Counted from the first letter of the stretch, positions 8,499 to 20,300 are shown. The stretch is DNA of 64,000 nucleotides from Acd1 sp049973945 (GCA_049973945.1 JBMFJH010000005.1:29017-93016); one strand, 5' to 3'. Numbers and translations: made by a program. Notes: generated by a model not told the origin, from the letters alone.

Positions 8499-8864
8499 AT
8501 GCGCATCCTCACCTTCGACATCCAGGACGGACTCCAGCCCCCGCCAGGAGCGGGGGAGGTCTTGGTCGAGACGATCGGGTCGATAATGGAGTTCTCCGGC
8601 GCGGACGTGATGGCCGTGATCGAAGTGGTGCCCAGGGGTAAGGGCGAGTACGACACGGTAGTCCGCCTCAACGACGACGAAGCGAACGACCTAGTCCAGG
8701 AGGTGAGGCTCGCCGTGACGGCCCTGGGGGAGGACTTGGTCGACGTCCTTATGGACTACCCCGACCCGGAGGACAGGTACGCGGCGGTAGTGATCCTGCA
8801 CAACAGGAGGCCCTTCATCGTAATATTGGGGAAGCGACAGACGATGTGCCCGCGCACGAACTGA
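8499..8864 (+). CDS. Hypothetical protein
   Basis: A 121-residue protein starting MRILTFDIQDG, acidic, with an alpha/beta pattern (GADVMAVIEVVPRGKGEYDT). The ATG at 8499 follows an AT-rich stretch (GATTTAATTGCC, about 8468) at promoter distance; a GTG two codons earlier is an alternative. No family was recognised. Confidence 0.55.
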   Translation: MRILTFDIQDGLQPPPGAGEVLVETIGSIMEFSGADVMAVIEVVPRGKGEYDTVVRLNDDEANDLVQEVRLAVTALGEDLVDVLMDYPDPEDRYAAVVILHNRRPFIVILGKRQTMCPRTN

Positions 8865-9558
8865 GTTTACGCCTGGCTACCTGTGACGCTTAGATAGCCA
8901 AAGGCGCGCTCCTTCCCCCGTCGTTTCCCGCCCCAGTCCCTTTTTCCCGTTTTACCCTGGCCTTACCTGAGGGGACGTAGCTGAGACGCCTCATTTCTTG
9001 CTCGGACTTTCACCCTCGTATCTGGGGATCGACGTCACGTACCTTATTTCCACTGTCCGCGGGAGCTCATATCCTGCCGGGCCGACGAAGAGCTACGCGT
9101 ACCACACCGCTACGCGTACAAGGCCGTGAGGGCTTCCGTGACAGCTCGTCAGGAGTTGAAGGGTAAAACTGACCGAGGGCGTGGCGGTGGTTACTTCAGC
9201 TCCAGGATGGTAGAGGCGACGGGTGGACATTTACCGGAGTGAAAGGGTAATTGGGAAAAGGCGTTTGACAAAATTTCCAATTTTATTATGAACATACAAA
9301 ATATTCGTTTTCTTTCGTGCGAGTTTGTATAACTGGTCTCCTTTTACCCTTGCGGGGAGAGCGGCTTCCCGACCCTTCCAGACCCGCAGGGCTCCCGGTA
9401 GTCTTGCAAACGTTTACCTAAGCGAGAACTGAACGGTGAACTTTCCGTAGCACGGTTTTCCACCGCGTCCCGAACTGTTGGGAAATCGTCCCAGGAAAGC
9501 GTAGGCCCGCCCCGCGATTAAAAAAGCGTAATTTAAACGCCCTCCGAGCCGACCCGGG
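8865..9558. other. Intergenic region
   Basis: About 690 bases with no supported gene. A short AT-rich island (about 9265-9320) interrupts GC-rich sequence; nothing else was recognised. Confidence 0.45.
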
Positions 9559-10233
9559 CTAGTCCTCCCCCTCGAGGAAATCGGGTACGTCCACCCCGTG
9601 CAGCCTCGCGAAGTTCCCGACGCTACTGACGAACGCCTCGAACTCGCCGTCCTGCGCCACGGCGTCGAGCTGCCCGTTGACCACTTGCCTGAACGCGAAG
9701 TAGTCCATGACCCTCTCGTTCCCGTTGGAGTCGTAAGTGTATATCGAGGTCCTGCCTCCCCCCTCCGAGAGGTACACCGAGACGTCGTAGTCCGGGAATT
9801 TGATCACCACGTCCGGCTCCTCCGCCTCGTAGTCGCTTACAGGTTCCACGTAGACCGTGTTCCCGCTGGCGAGGAGGAAGGCGTTTATGTAGAACTCGCG
9901 CAGTTCCCTGTAGACGCTCGAGAAGTAGTACATCACCCTCGAGTACACCTTCCCCCTGATGACGTCCAAGTCGAGGTCCCTGATCCTGATCTCGGCGCCG
10001 CTTAACTCTGCGTACTTGACTCGAAGCGGCACCTTCCACTCCCCGATCACGAAGTCGTACAGGTTGTAGGCTATGTCGAACAGGTTGCCGTACCTCACTA
10101 TCACTTCCTCCAGCGGAGTGTCCGAGGTCACGAGCAGGAAGCGGTTCTCCTTCCCGACTTCCTCGATGAGCTTGTCGACGAGATCCTCGATGAAGACGAT
10201 GAGCCTAGTCGTGTCCTTGTTTATCTTCACCAC
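9559..10233 (-). CDS. Hypothetical protein, 224 residues
   Basis: It begins with a GTG start in the context GGTGGTGAAGATAAAC and reads MVKINKDTTRLIVFIEDLVD. A TATA box (GCTTATACT, about 10256-10264) lies about 25 bases upstream. The chain alternates strands and helices, is acidic throughout and rich in Tyr and Val, and lacks membrane segments or known motifs. It is the last gene before CRISPR array 1 but is separated from it by 200 bases, so a functional link is not shown. Confidence 0.65.
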   Translation of the reverse strand: MVKINKDTTRLIVFIEDLVDKLIEEVGKENRFLLVTSDTPLEEVIVRYGNLFDIAYNLYDFVIGEWKVPLRVKYAELSGAEIRIRDLDLDVIRGKVYSRVMYYFSSVYRELREFYINAFLLASGNTVYVEPVSDYEAEEPDVVIKFPDYDVSVYLSEGGGRTSIYTYDSNGNERVMDYFAFRQVVNGQLDAVAQDGEFEAFVSSVGNFARLHGVDVPDFLEGED

Positions 10234-10426
10234 CCCGGTTCAGACGGCGGGGCGGAGTATAAGCTTTCCCCGCTTTTTCGTTCGGCGATGAAGCGGTGAA
10301 GGCAGGCCTTCGATGGGGGGGGGGGTGACTACTAACGCAGTTAAGCGGCTGTCCCCAGCCGCTTGTCCGCTTTTATGGAGGGTTAAGACAGTCTACCCCT
10401 TGGTCTAACGTAGAGTCAGCATATAA

Positions 10427-12299
10427 CTTTCAATTTCATTGGGGATTAACGCAGGTGGTCGAATACCCCATTTCGACGTACTTGCTGAGGACTTTCAATT
10501 CCTTGAGGATTACCTATGTTATCATTACGTAGCATATCGGCGACCTGGTGTAACTTTCGTTCCGTGTATGAGGATTATGGGCATTGTCTTCTCTCAGGCT
10601 TGTGAGCCCCCACTTGTCTTTCAATTCCATAGAGGATTATCTTAACGAATAGAAAGTTTTTAAAGTTATGGAAAGACACAAACTTTCAATTCCATAGAGG
10701 ATTATCGGAACTCTGCGGCGATAACTGTTGGGATATTTGTGAGGAAGCTTTCAATTCCATAGAGGATTATCTTACAACAACGCAAAGGCGTACGACAAAT
10801 ACCAGATAAAGCTTTCAATTCCATAGAGGATTATCGTATGATGGCAGAACCCCTCTCCACATCGCTGTAATGCGTACTTTCAATTCCATAGAGGATTATC
10901 CTTGAGGAAGTAAATTCCATCGCCAAGCACGTAGAGTTCTCTTTCAATTCCATAGAGGATTGTCATGGAGACAGTTAAAAAGATATCAAAATGGGTTGAG
11001 AGCGAACTTTCAATTCCATAGAGGATTATCGCTTGTCGGCGAAAAAGGCGTTCGAACTGACAAACAAGATACTTTCAATTCCATAGAGGATTATCACGAT
11101 GGTCAATTACTACGCGTCGCCGCAGTCAATTATCTTTCAATTCCATAGAGGATTATCAGTTTACGCCTTTCCAGTCTTTCACATGCACATCAAGCACTTT
11201 CAATTCCATAGAGGATTATCCAAAGTCGAATATTCCCAAACCCATTAAAGAGATATCTATCTTTCAATTCCATAGAGGATTACCTCGAGCCCGCCAAGCT
11301 TCTGGTCGCGATGAAGATTGCGAGTACTTTCAATTCCATAGAGGATTACCTTGACGCCTACGCGATCCGCCACAGGCTCAACAGGAGCGCTTTCAATTCC
11401 ATAGAGGATTATTGGTTCTTCGGCTGATAAGCAACAAGCATTGTCAGCACCCCTTTCAATTCCATAGAGGATTATCGTGTTAGAAACCCCTGCTGAAACC
11501 ACCCAGGAAGGGGGGCTTTCAATTCCATAGAGGATTATCTTAAAGAACTCCACGGCGTGGACATCTCGGAAGTCTTAAATCTTTCAATTCCATAGAGGAT
11601 TATCTTAGCCGTCCCTGTGTTGGCCCTCGTGGCGTCATCAGCCCTTTCAATTCCATAGAGGATTATCTCTATAGAAATGTAAGTTTTGCTCTTTTAGGAG
11701 GTCTTTCAATTCCATAGAGGATTATCCGATAACCGAGTACGCGAGTTCTTCGATGGCGTTGTAGTCCCTTTCAATTCCATAGAGGATTATCGGACACCGT
11801 GCTTCACGATGACGTACGGGACGCGTTCTGACTTTCAATTCCATAGAGGATTATCTTCCTTCCCTTTCCAAGCCAAGTCCCGCAAAGCTTAAAAACCTTT
11901 CAATTCCATAGAGGATTATTCCCTTTCCATCTTCCACAGGATGAGCTTGCCCACGATCGCTTTCAATTCCATAGAGGATTATCTCATAGGTCTGATAATC
12001 TTGACGGTTTGGCGTTTCCTCTTCTTTCAATTCCATAGAGGATTATCTATATAGATGCTGACGTGGAACTATATATTAGTTTGAAACTTTCAATTCCATA
12101 GAGGATTATCGGACATCGTTTATTACAATATTTGAAACAAAGTTGAATATCTTTCAATTCCATAGAGGATTATCAGTGCGGAGGATGTGCGAAGCGGATG
12201 ATACGTGCATCTACTTTCAATTCCATAGAGGATTATCCCTCCGCGACGATATACCTAGCGTACCACAGCAGTTCGCTTTCAATTCCATAGAGGATTATC
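10427..12299 (-). CRISPR. CRISPR array 1: 30 repeats, 29 spacers
   Basis: In the transcribed sense (minus strand) the 24-nt repeat begins GATAATCCTCTATGG and ends GAATTGAAAG, with spacers of about 36-45 nt. The leader is on the right, so the newest spacers are near 12276. The oldest end is degenerate: repeats at 10427 and 10492 carry several substitutions and the one at 10554 has an insertion of about 3 bases. Minor variants occur at 10941 (TTGTC), 11261 and 11327 (TTACC) and 11897 (TTATT). The leader-proximal third is uniform. It differs from arrays 2 and 3 at the second repeat base (GATAATCC against GTTAATCC). Confidence 0.97.
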
Positions 12300-12521
12300 T
12301 GAAAACTTATATACCTCCCCTCATCGCCCCTTGTTTTCTGTTTTTCAAGACGCTAGTGATTAAACCACGTTATAAGCCTTACGAGAATTTTTCCCAGTTC
12401 CTATCTGGAGTTCACTTGGCGAAAAGTTGTGAACTTATCGTGCTAAAGCCAATTTCCCGGCCGCCCCCGGGAAGCCCACGTGTTCTTGACAAAGAGAATG
12501 ACTTGAGGAATGGACGCGGTC
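12300..12521 (-). promoter_or_regulatory. Leader of array 1
   Basis: A TATA-like TTATATACC lies within 10 bases of the first repeat, so transcription should begin inside that repeat. A block at about 12449-12521 (CAATTTCCCGGC... to GGACGCGGTC) matches the leaders of arrays 2 and 3 and ends 222 bases from the first repeat, the same distance as in those arrays. The stretch between TATA and block is not well conserved with the others. Confidence 0.8.
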
Positions 12522-13842
12522 GGCAGGAACCCCGGCCTAACGCAAATTCCTCGCGGGACCCGGGAAGGGTCACGGGCCGAGCCCTTGAGCACGGCACGAA
12601 CAACGCGGACGAACCAGCTTCACGCCCCGTTCGGGGGCCTCTAACGGCCCGAGGGCTTTCGCGCCGCCCCGCGACCTCCCTCACCTCGCCCGTCTCCACC
12701 CTTCCCCGCCCGGCCTGGGAGAACTTTCGCCTCTCTTAATCTAGAAAAGGCGAGAGCTAGGGAGCCAACGATCTGCTACCCGGGCGTCGCGGGGCTATCC
12801 GCCTCTGAGGAGAGCGACGAGGTCGAGATCCCGACAATACGGGTTGCGACCCTGCAAAGACCTCCTCCCGGCGACTGCCCTCATTCGAGAACATCCCTTC
12901 GCCCAACGCTCCTTCACGCCGCTTCGAGAGCCCCTCGCCCTGGGCCTGCACTTTGCCCCCGCGTCGACTACCAACGGAGCTCGGCCAAGGCGCGGCCGGA
13001 AGCGTCGCGGCTTTCGATCCTCCCCAGGCGACCAATGACAGCCCGCGGGACGTCGGGATGACGGCGCGGGTCGGATCCCTTTGGGCACCGACAGCCCAGG
13101 GGTGTCGTGCGCCTCTCTGCCCCCAGCTCGCCCACGAGTCCTTCTGGGCACCGTTAGGCCCCAAGCGCCTCTCATCCACCGAGCTGAGGAACCGCGCCGT
13201 CTGGGAGCCTCCACGCTCGTACCGCCGTCCCAGGGCGTCACGACCCGTTTACTCCCGCGCGGCCCTAGAACTCATTGGCCGGGAGAGCCTCCGACTGACG
13301 TCGGTGGGGCGGACAGGGCCGTTAGCCACTCCCTGTGTATCAAGACGGCCGGGAGAGCCTAATCTGCGTCCAGACGCCTGTCTACCCGCTTTCAGTCCCA
13401 CACGGACTCGTCAACGGTATCGCCGGCGCTCTTTCAGAGGCTGAGGTTCGTAGTACGGAGCGGCATGGCGTTTGGGGTCTACCCCAACGTAGGGCACACC
13501 AGGAGTGCATCTAGGAGGCCGTCTCTAACGGAAAGGGAACACCGGTTCCGAGAGGTAACGACGGGATACGACAGTGGGATGATGACAGACGGAGAGGTCC
13601 CTTCACGTTTGTCGCGAGCCCCTACGACGGCTTCGGTCTACGCCGCGTTCTGCGGGGTCTGAGAGATGGGGGAACGGGGCAAGTCCTCCGCTTCCGGACG
13701 CCTTGAAACCGAATTTTTACGATATGCCAAGGAGCACGACGGTGAGGTCGCGGTGCCCCTCGCAAACGATCGTCCGGTCGGAGAGGGCGGGGAACCCCCA
13801 CACCCAGTCGAACGGGACACGGAACAGAGAGGTTGTAGAAGT
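12522..13842. other. GC-rich region without a supported gene
   Basis: ORFs on both strands are Arg/Pro/Gly-rich and overlap one another, which is typical of non-coding GC-rich sequence. Near 12715-12750 the sequence GGGAGAACTTTCGC with TCTTAATCTAGAAAA resembles the csa3 promoter region at about 20697-20730, suggesting that array 1 once had an adaptation gene at its leader end. Confidence 0.45.
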
Positions 13843-14166
13843 TCAGGGGTTGGCCCTGAGTAAGCCGAGCTCCGAGAGCAACTCGGAGGCCCTCCCGCCC
13901 AACTTCCCGCGCACCCCCCTCCTTATCAGGTTGAACATGTAGAGGGAAGCCTCTAGGATCGCCTCCTCGTCGTATTTATTTACCAGAGACAGGTACTCCT
14001 CGCAGTCGGCGACGTAACCGCTCGCCGGGCCGCGATAGGTGAGACGCCCGTCGACCTCGTAGAAGTCGTCTATGGGGATCCCCAAAGAAAGGGAGATTAA
14101 GAGAGCCTTCTCGTCAACCAGGCTCCTTTCGTTCTCCTTCACGCAGTTAAAGACCGCCGAAGCCAT
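13843..14166 (-). CDS. Hypothetical helical protein
   Basis: A 107-residue protein (MASAVFNCVKENERSLVDEK...) with helical segments and two acidic Asp-Asp/Glu-Glu patches. No domain was recognised. It is the only credible intact gene between array 1 and the VapBC-like pair at 15 kb. Composition is like the host, and an AT-rich stretch lies just upstream of the ATG. Confidence 0.5.
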   Translation of the reverse strand: MASAVFNCVKENERSLVDEKALLISLSLGIPIDDFYEVDGRLTYRGPASGYVADCEEYLSLVNKYDEEAILEASLYMFNLIRRGVRGKLGGRASELLSELGLLRANP

Positions 14167-15030
14167 TTCTTTTTGGGTGATCGCAGAATTTTTCCCCTCT
14201 CATCACAGTGTTCAGAAATCACAGGGAGTTAACCGAAGGTGAAAGTCCCGTCTCGGCCCGCGAAGGCGTACAGGGCTCCGGCGACGCTTTACGCGGGTAT
14301 CACGGGGTGAGGCACTTAAAAAGTGACGCGCGGCGCCCCTAGCAGGGGGTAGAGGCCCGAGTCGGAGGGAGGGGCCCCAAGGTTCACGGGCTCCTAAGTC
14401 CGGGAGACAGGGGGACGCCCCACGGTATTGGCCCCCACGGGGGAACCCGCCGTCAGCTCCCCTCTGGCCTCCTTCCAGGCCTCGCGCCTGACGCGGCCCG
14501 CTTCCGTCTCGCCCCGGGGGAAAAGGCCGCGGACGACCTGATGAGCGGGAGACCCCCGCGATCCCGCGAAGCCCCTTCCCGCTACCCGGGTTACGCCAAG
14601 CGTTCTGCCGTCTGGCCGCTCGCGGAGGCTCCGGCCTTCCTCGGCTACCCCTAGCGATGGCCCCTGTTTTCCTCCCTCTCTCCTTCTCCCACCGCCTCGG
14701 GTCTCAAGGGGCTCGAGCGTCCCTCAAGGCGCCGGCATAGCTTTCGAGGCCTGTGCTATCGCGCCCAGATGCCCTACGTAACTCCAACCCGCGGGCGACG
14801 GGGACACCCTTTTCTTCCTCGGGACGGCGGAGCCGTTAGTGTTAGACCGCGTCGACCGAGAGAAGACGGAATCGACCTGACCGAGGGCCGGGTTTGCACG
14901 CGCAGAGGACGAAGGTACCGACCGTTGACATTACTGGAAGCCCAACCGCGGCAACTCCCTACTCGGCCTAGGGGCGCGAGCGAAAGCGGAACTACAGCAA
15001 ACGTCGGGGGCGTTACGGACGCGACTTCTT
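14167..15030. other. GC-rich region without a supported gene
   Basis: Overlapping ORFs on both strands (for example 14769-15038) lack promoters and protein-like composition. No repeat or RNA gene was recognised. Confidence 0.45.
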
Positions 15031-15419
15031 TCACCTGATCCAGATCCTCTTGACCTCTTTCACCTTGTCGAACTCCCTGTCCTCGCTCAAGACCAAGTCC
15101 AGCGAGTTGTTCAACATGACGGCGACGTGAAAGGCGTCGGAGGGCTTGATCGAGTACCTCCTCATGACCTCTTTCGCCCTCTCGTATTCCCTCACCGTAA
15201 TCGGTAAAACCGTCAGGTACTTCAGACTGCTTCGCCTAAGAACTCCATCGTGTCGCTGTACTCAACCCCGTATTTCTTTTTAGACACGTACAGTACCTCG
15301 TCTAGGACTAGTGGGTCGGTGAACAAAGACTGTTGAGTCAAGAGCCTCAGGTAATAATCCCTTACCTCGCTTACATTTAGGTTCAGGTATATCAGGAAGT
15401 TAGCGTCCGGAAAGATCAT
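15031..15419 (-). pseudogene. PIN-domain toxin (VapC-like), frameshifted mid-gene
   Basis: The N-terminal frame (MIFPDANFLIYLNLNVSEVR) carries the first PIN acidic residue in PDANFL and stops after EFLGEAV. In the next frame the protein resumes LKYLTVLPITVREYERAKEV and continues to SLDLVLSEDREFDKV and the stop at 15031, with the DAFHVA motif expected of PIN ribonucleases. A single missing base near 15225 explains the break. The start overlaps the AbrB-type antitoxin gene by 20 bases, the normal operon layout. Confidence 0.8.
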
Positions 15420-15675
15420 CCTCGAACTCCTCTTCCAAGCTCACCGCCTCGAGCTCCCCCAGGCTCGCCCTCTTGGCGTAAGAGACCCTCTTCCCGTGCT
15501 CGTCGAGCTTCCTCGCCACCTCCCGCACGTCCACCCTCCTCTCCGGCTCGAGGACTATCTTGCGCCCGACGACGGTCAAGACCAGGACGTCCCCCTCCTT
15601 TATTCCTAGCGAGTCCCGCACGCTCTTGGGGATCGTTATGCGGCCCTCCTTCCCCACCTCCACCCGTATGCCCAT
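15400..15675 (-). CDS. AbrB/SpoVT-type antitoxin (VapB-like)
   Basis: A 91-residue protein. Residues 1-48 are a typical swapped-hairpin AbrB domain (VEVGKEGRITIPKSVRDSLG, then KEGDVLVLTVVGRKIVLEP); the remainder is a charged toxin-binding tail. Such proteins repress their own operon and neutralise the adjacent PIN toxin. It is intact while its toxin is frameshifted. Confidence 0.85.
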   Translation of the reverse strand: MGIRVEVGKEGRITIPKSVRDSLGIKEGDVLVLTVVGRKIVLEPERRVDVREVARKLDEHGKRVSYAKRASLGELEAVSLEEEFEDDLSGR

Positions 15676-16208
15676 ACTGTATCGACTGTTTAATCGGTGA
15701 AACTGAATTTAAACTGACGTCTTAACTGACGTGCCGACCGCGTCGCTTGGCACGGCAAGAGAGGCCGCGCTGGTTTCTTTTATTAAACGTCTTGTGGCCC
15801 TAGATCGCGCTACTGAAGGGCTGTCCGGCTCACCCGTTGACCTTTTAACCCCCTAAACTGAGGGGCCTAGCCCTCGCCGCGAGCGAGGTCGAAGAGGAGA
15901 GGGATTAACGGCCTTGGATAGCCACCGAACTCCTCCGCCGTCGCGCCCCTCTCGGGTCGCAGTCCCTGACACCCCCCCCCCACGGCTTACGGGCCAGTTG
16001 GGACTCGCTCCGACGCCGTCGCTGGCACCCTTCGCTTACACAGTGCTGACGCCGCGCGACACACGCGGCGGGGCGGAGAACCACGAGTACGTAACCCTCA
16101 CCGAGCCCGTTGCGGGTCGAGGGCTTCACGCCCCCTCGGTTGTGAGCGGCTCCGCCCGCTGTCGACGATGAGCCGCCCGAGCCGCGGGGCCCCGGCGTCC
16201 AGGAGGTT
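15676..16208. other. Intergenic region
   Basis: No gene supported; ORFs here are short, overlapping and Arg/Pro-rich. The left end holds the AT-rich promoter area of the antitoxin gene. Confidence 0.45.
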
Positions 16209-16692
16209 CTAACTGGCCTGGGGGACCTTCCCCAGAACCCTCTTCATGACCCCCACGAACTCCTCGGCCTTCGACAGCGACAGCTCGACGTCCTCCCTCG
16301 TCATGAAGCCCTCGTAAAAGTTGGAGCGGAGCCTCAGGCAGACGGACCAGCCGGAGACCAACTTCTCGTCCTTCTCCGCGCTTATCAGCTTACTCATCGC
16401 CTCCTCCAGCTGCCTGTGCCTGTAGTGCTCGAGCCCCCTCTTCTCCGCGTAAGCCTTGACCGCGGAGGCGCAGGCCCCCCCAGGCCTTCCCCGAGGCTTG
16501 GACCAAGTCCCCCGCCTCGAGGTACTTCCTCGCCTCCGAGAGCAGGTCGTCCGCCTTCTCCACGTACAGGGCGAAGCGAGTCGCGGGGTCCAGGTCCCTC
16601 GAGAGCTTGTCTATTATCAGGACCTCCTCGTCGATGCCCTTCTCAAAGGCCTCCCTCTTGAGGGCCTCTTCTAGGAGCTTCGGTATTTCCAC
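16209..16692 (-). pseudogene. PaREP1/HEPN-like protein, frameshifted at a homopolymer
   Basis: The first frame reads MEIPKLLEEALKREAFEKG... to GDLVQASGKAWGG, the PaREP1 core, then goes out of frame. Removing one G from the run of seven (plus strand C-run, about 16484-16490) joins it to ACASAVKAYAEKRGLEHYRH and on to the end at 16209. The result is a full-length protein of about 160 residues, normal for PaREP1, a helical archaeal family related to HEPN proteins and of uncertain role. The break lies exactly in a homopolymer, so it may be a sequencing error or a slippage site. Confidence 0.75.
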
Positions 16693-16803
16693 AAGGTGGC
16701 TATACCGCGAAGTGATAAAAACTTAGTTTCACCGTTGCTTGGAGTCCGACTTTCATGAGATCCCATTTCTGTTTTAGACTCTTCTGAAAAGATTTTTCAT
16801 TAA

Positions 16804-19800
16804 CTTTCAATTCCATAGAGGATTAACAAAACAATCCCTGTGGACGAGCGTGAAGACCAGTGTAGCTTTCAATTCCATAGAGGATTAACTGATACGGAAT
16901 TAAACTATGACGAGTACGAACTCTTTAAGACTTTCAATTCCATAGAGGATTAACGGTGGCTACGTTGTTTACCTGCAGTATCGAGTTTACGGCCTTTCAA
17001 TTCCATAGAGGATTAACGGGAGAGGTAGACCCAGACGTTTTCTTCTCTTACTTTGACCTTTCAATTCCATAGAGGATTAACACCAACCCGACAACTTGGC
17101 TGTCACGATCGGCACTATAGTCTTTCAATTCCATAGAGGATTAACGCGAATCCAATAGCGTTCAATATACTGAGAGACATCTACGACCCTTTCAATTCCA
17201 TAGAGGATTAACGAGTTTCTTAAGGCAATTCTCGAAAACTTAATTTATGTTTTCTTTCAATTCCATAGAGGATTAACGCAGCATCTTGGCATCGAACGGC
17301 GCCGACATGTTCCTGACCTTTCAATTCCATAGAGGATTAACGTGAATCCAGCGTTGCGAGCTGTCATGAACCTCTACAGACAAACTTTCAATTCCATAGA
17401 GGATTAACGTTCAGCCCTGAACGAGGGCCTGTACGACATTCTAAAAACTTTCAATTCCATAGAGGATTAACACCACAGCTTGTAGACCCAGCCGGCGATG
17501 AGGAGGAACTCTTTCAATTCCATAGAGGATTAACCCGGTCGCTCTGCTACGCCCCCGGGCACCAGGGACCGAATGCTTTCAATTCCATAGAGGATTAACG
17601 CAGTGTGTTGGCCAGAGCTACACTTACAGCAGTGCAAGCGTCTTTCAATTCCATAGAGGATTAACAACCCCCAATCAAGAAGATGAGATATTGATTTTTC
17701 AGTCCGACTTTCAATTCCATAGAGGATTAACAGCAATCAGCGCAACCCAGCCGACGCTGATCGCTGGAATTCACTTTCAATTCCATAGAGGATTAACTGT
17801 TCTGGGCTGTAGCACTAATAGCGCTTGGTGCATTAGCCTTTCAATTCCATAGAGGATTAACTCAGGCAGATGATGTTGCAGACCATGATGAACATGTTGC
17901 TGCTTTCAATTCCATAGAGGATTAACTCTGAACTATATAATACATATCTTATGGCAAAGGCAAACTTTCAATTCCATAGAGGATTAACCGACCTTTATCA
18001 TGACATAGCCGTCGAGGTAGTTTATCCGCTTTCAATTCCATAGAGGATTAACGATAGAACATATATTTTATCACGAATTAGGGCCAATTTATACTTTCAA
18101 TTCCATAGAGGATTAACGCAATTGGCGTGACTATCCTGGCTTCGTATTAGATGTCCCCTTTCAATTCCATAGAGGATTAACGTCACGATCTACGTGGATC
18201 ATGACCCCTTAACGGGGAGACCTTTCAATTCCATAGAGGATTAACCATCTCTCACTTGAACTTATTCAAGACATTTTGATAATTTCACTTTCAATTCCAT
18301 AAAGGATTAACCCTTATGATTATGTCTTGGTCGTTGAGGGCTTCTCTGAGCCTTTCAATTCCATAGAGGATTAACCTCCAACGTGCGAAAAGACTGAACA
18401 AGAGGACGGAATAATCTTTCAATTCCATAGAGGATTAACCGGATATCCATTTGAACCAATTTGGCTTTACAAGGTAATTGGCTTTCAATTCCATAGAGGA
18501 TTAACCCGACAAAGTGGTACGTTGTACTTGACGAATACCTTGACTTTCAATTCCATAGAGGATTAACACCGAAAAATGGTGAAACTATAACATTGAAAAT
18601 CACCAACTTTCAATTCCATAGAGGATTAACTCGCCCCCTGTAGCCACTATCCATGCTATGATACAGCAAATCTTTCAATTCCATAGAGGATTAACTCGTA
18701 CTGGTCAAAAAATGAGACGTAAGTCTATGTGGTAGCTTTCAATTCCATAGAGGATTAACAGAATTCCATAAGCTTTGGAACGACGAAACGGTTGCAAACT
18801 TTCAATTCCATAGAGGATTAACGGGGCGAGTATAGGGGACACGGCGATCTATTTCGTCCTGAAAGCTTTCAATTCCATAGAGGATTAACGCTACAAGGTA
18901 AGGAGGGTGAAGCTGTACGACGCGGCTACCTTTCAATTCCATAGAGGATTAACCGCGGATGTAGATTCTGTCGCCTCCTTTCGCTGCGATGTCTTTCAAT
19001 TCCATAGAGGATTAACCAGTTCCGCGCTTGTCAGGGCCGGGCACAGGACTATTTCCTTTCAATTCCATAGAGGATTAACGGCTCAAGGACATTTCGGAGT
19101 TCGTTGTACCGGTAATGTCTTTCAATTCCATAGAGGATTAACTTCGCTATATTCATTGACTCTGAGTTGATCGAATATGATGCTTTCAATTCCATAGAGG
19201 ATTAACTGCCTTAGACGACGCTGGTTGTACTCCGCTTTGCAGAGCAACTTTCAATTCCATAGAGGATTAACACATGGTGACAGGACAAAGCTTCAACGTG
19301 AACGTGAACTCCTTTCAATTCCATAGAGGATTAACTACCGTTCTGCGTAATAATGGCAATGTCGCCAGATAAACCCTTTCAATTCCATAGAGGATTAACT
19401 AATCAGTTTTTTGGTGATATTCCTGTTACTTTTTACTTTCTTTCAATTCCATAGAGGATTAACGACGAAGAGCTAAGTGCACTAATGACTGCTCGTGTGC
19501 TACTTTCAATTCCATAGAGGATTAACTAACTACGATGACGAGAAAAGCAAATCTAAGCTGATCATCTTTCAATTCCATAGAGGATTAACCAGCCTACGTA
19601 TGCGTGGGTCGAAAGTTACACGTCGTCATCTTTCAATTCCATAGAGGATTAACTTTCCTCTCTTTACGTTAACTGGGGAGTTAACAGAACTCTCTTTCAA
19701 TTCCATAGAGGATTAACTGATCTGCTGCGGTGTGGTCATGAACATCGTCGGCTTCGCCTTTCAATTCCATAGAGGATTAACGGTTTGCAAATACTTTTGC

Positions 19801-20300
19801 AAACTGACAAGCCGGGATCCGGCTTTCAATTCCATAGAGGATTAACTAGGGAAAAGCTCGTAAAGTCTGTAGTCCTTACTACGCTTTCTTTCAATTCCAT
19901 AGAGGATTAACACGCGAGAAAGACCCAGTCGAAGAGTATGAGGAAGCGGTCGAGCTTTCAATTCCATAGAGGATTAACACCATAAAGGAGCTGGCTTGGT
20001 ACGTGTTCAACCTAATAAAACTTTCAATTCCATAGAGGATTAACGCTATAGCACTAGCGATGACGTACTTCGTGCTTCCGGGAGGCTTTCAATTCCATAG
20101 AGGATTAACGCCTTGCTGTTGAAGTCGGTGAACCCAGCGAACAAGTTATACGCTTTCAATTCCATAGAGGATTAACCGTGACTGGTTGCACCGCAGGAAA
20201 CTGCATCGGTTGCTTTCAATTCCATAGAGGATTAACACCCGCCGGAGCTCAGGGACTCGGGGTGGCAGTTCCTGGTCTTTCAATTCCATAGAGGATTAAC
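16804..20300 (-). CRISPR. CRISPR array 2: 55 repeats, 54 spacers
   Basis: In the transcribed sense (minus strand) the 24-nt repeat begins GTTAATCCTCTATGG and ends GAATTGAAAG. Spacers are mostly 38-44 nt. Repeats are almost perfectly uniform; the copy at 18288 has one change (ATAAAGGAT in plus sense). The leader is on the right, so the newest spacers are near 20277. The distal end at 16804 stops abruptly without degenerate repeats, unlike array 1, which suggests a deletion or an assembly join at the old end. Confidence 0.98.

Noticed and set aside
12412..13444. Long overlapping ORFs on both strands between arrays 1 and 2.
   Set aside because: Arg/Pro/Gly-rich, mutually antisense, without promoters; typical of GC-rich non-coding DNA.
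14220..14260. GGTGAAAGTCCCGTC-like sequence suggestive of a group II intron or RNA element.
   Set aside because: No intron domains, reverse transcriptase or conserved fold follows.
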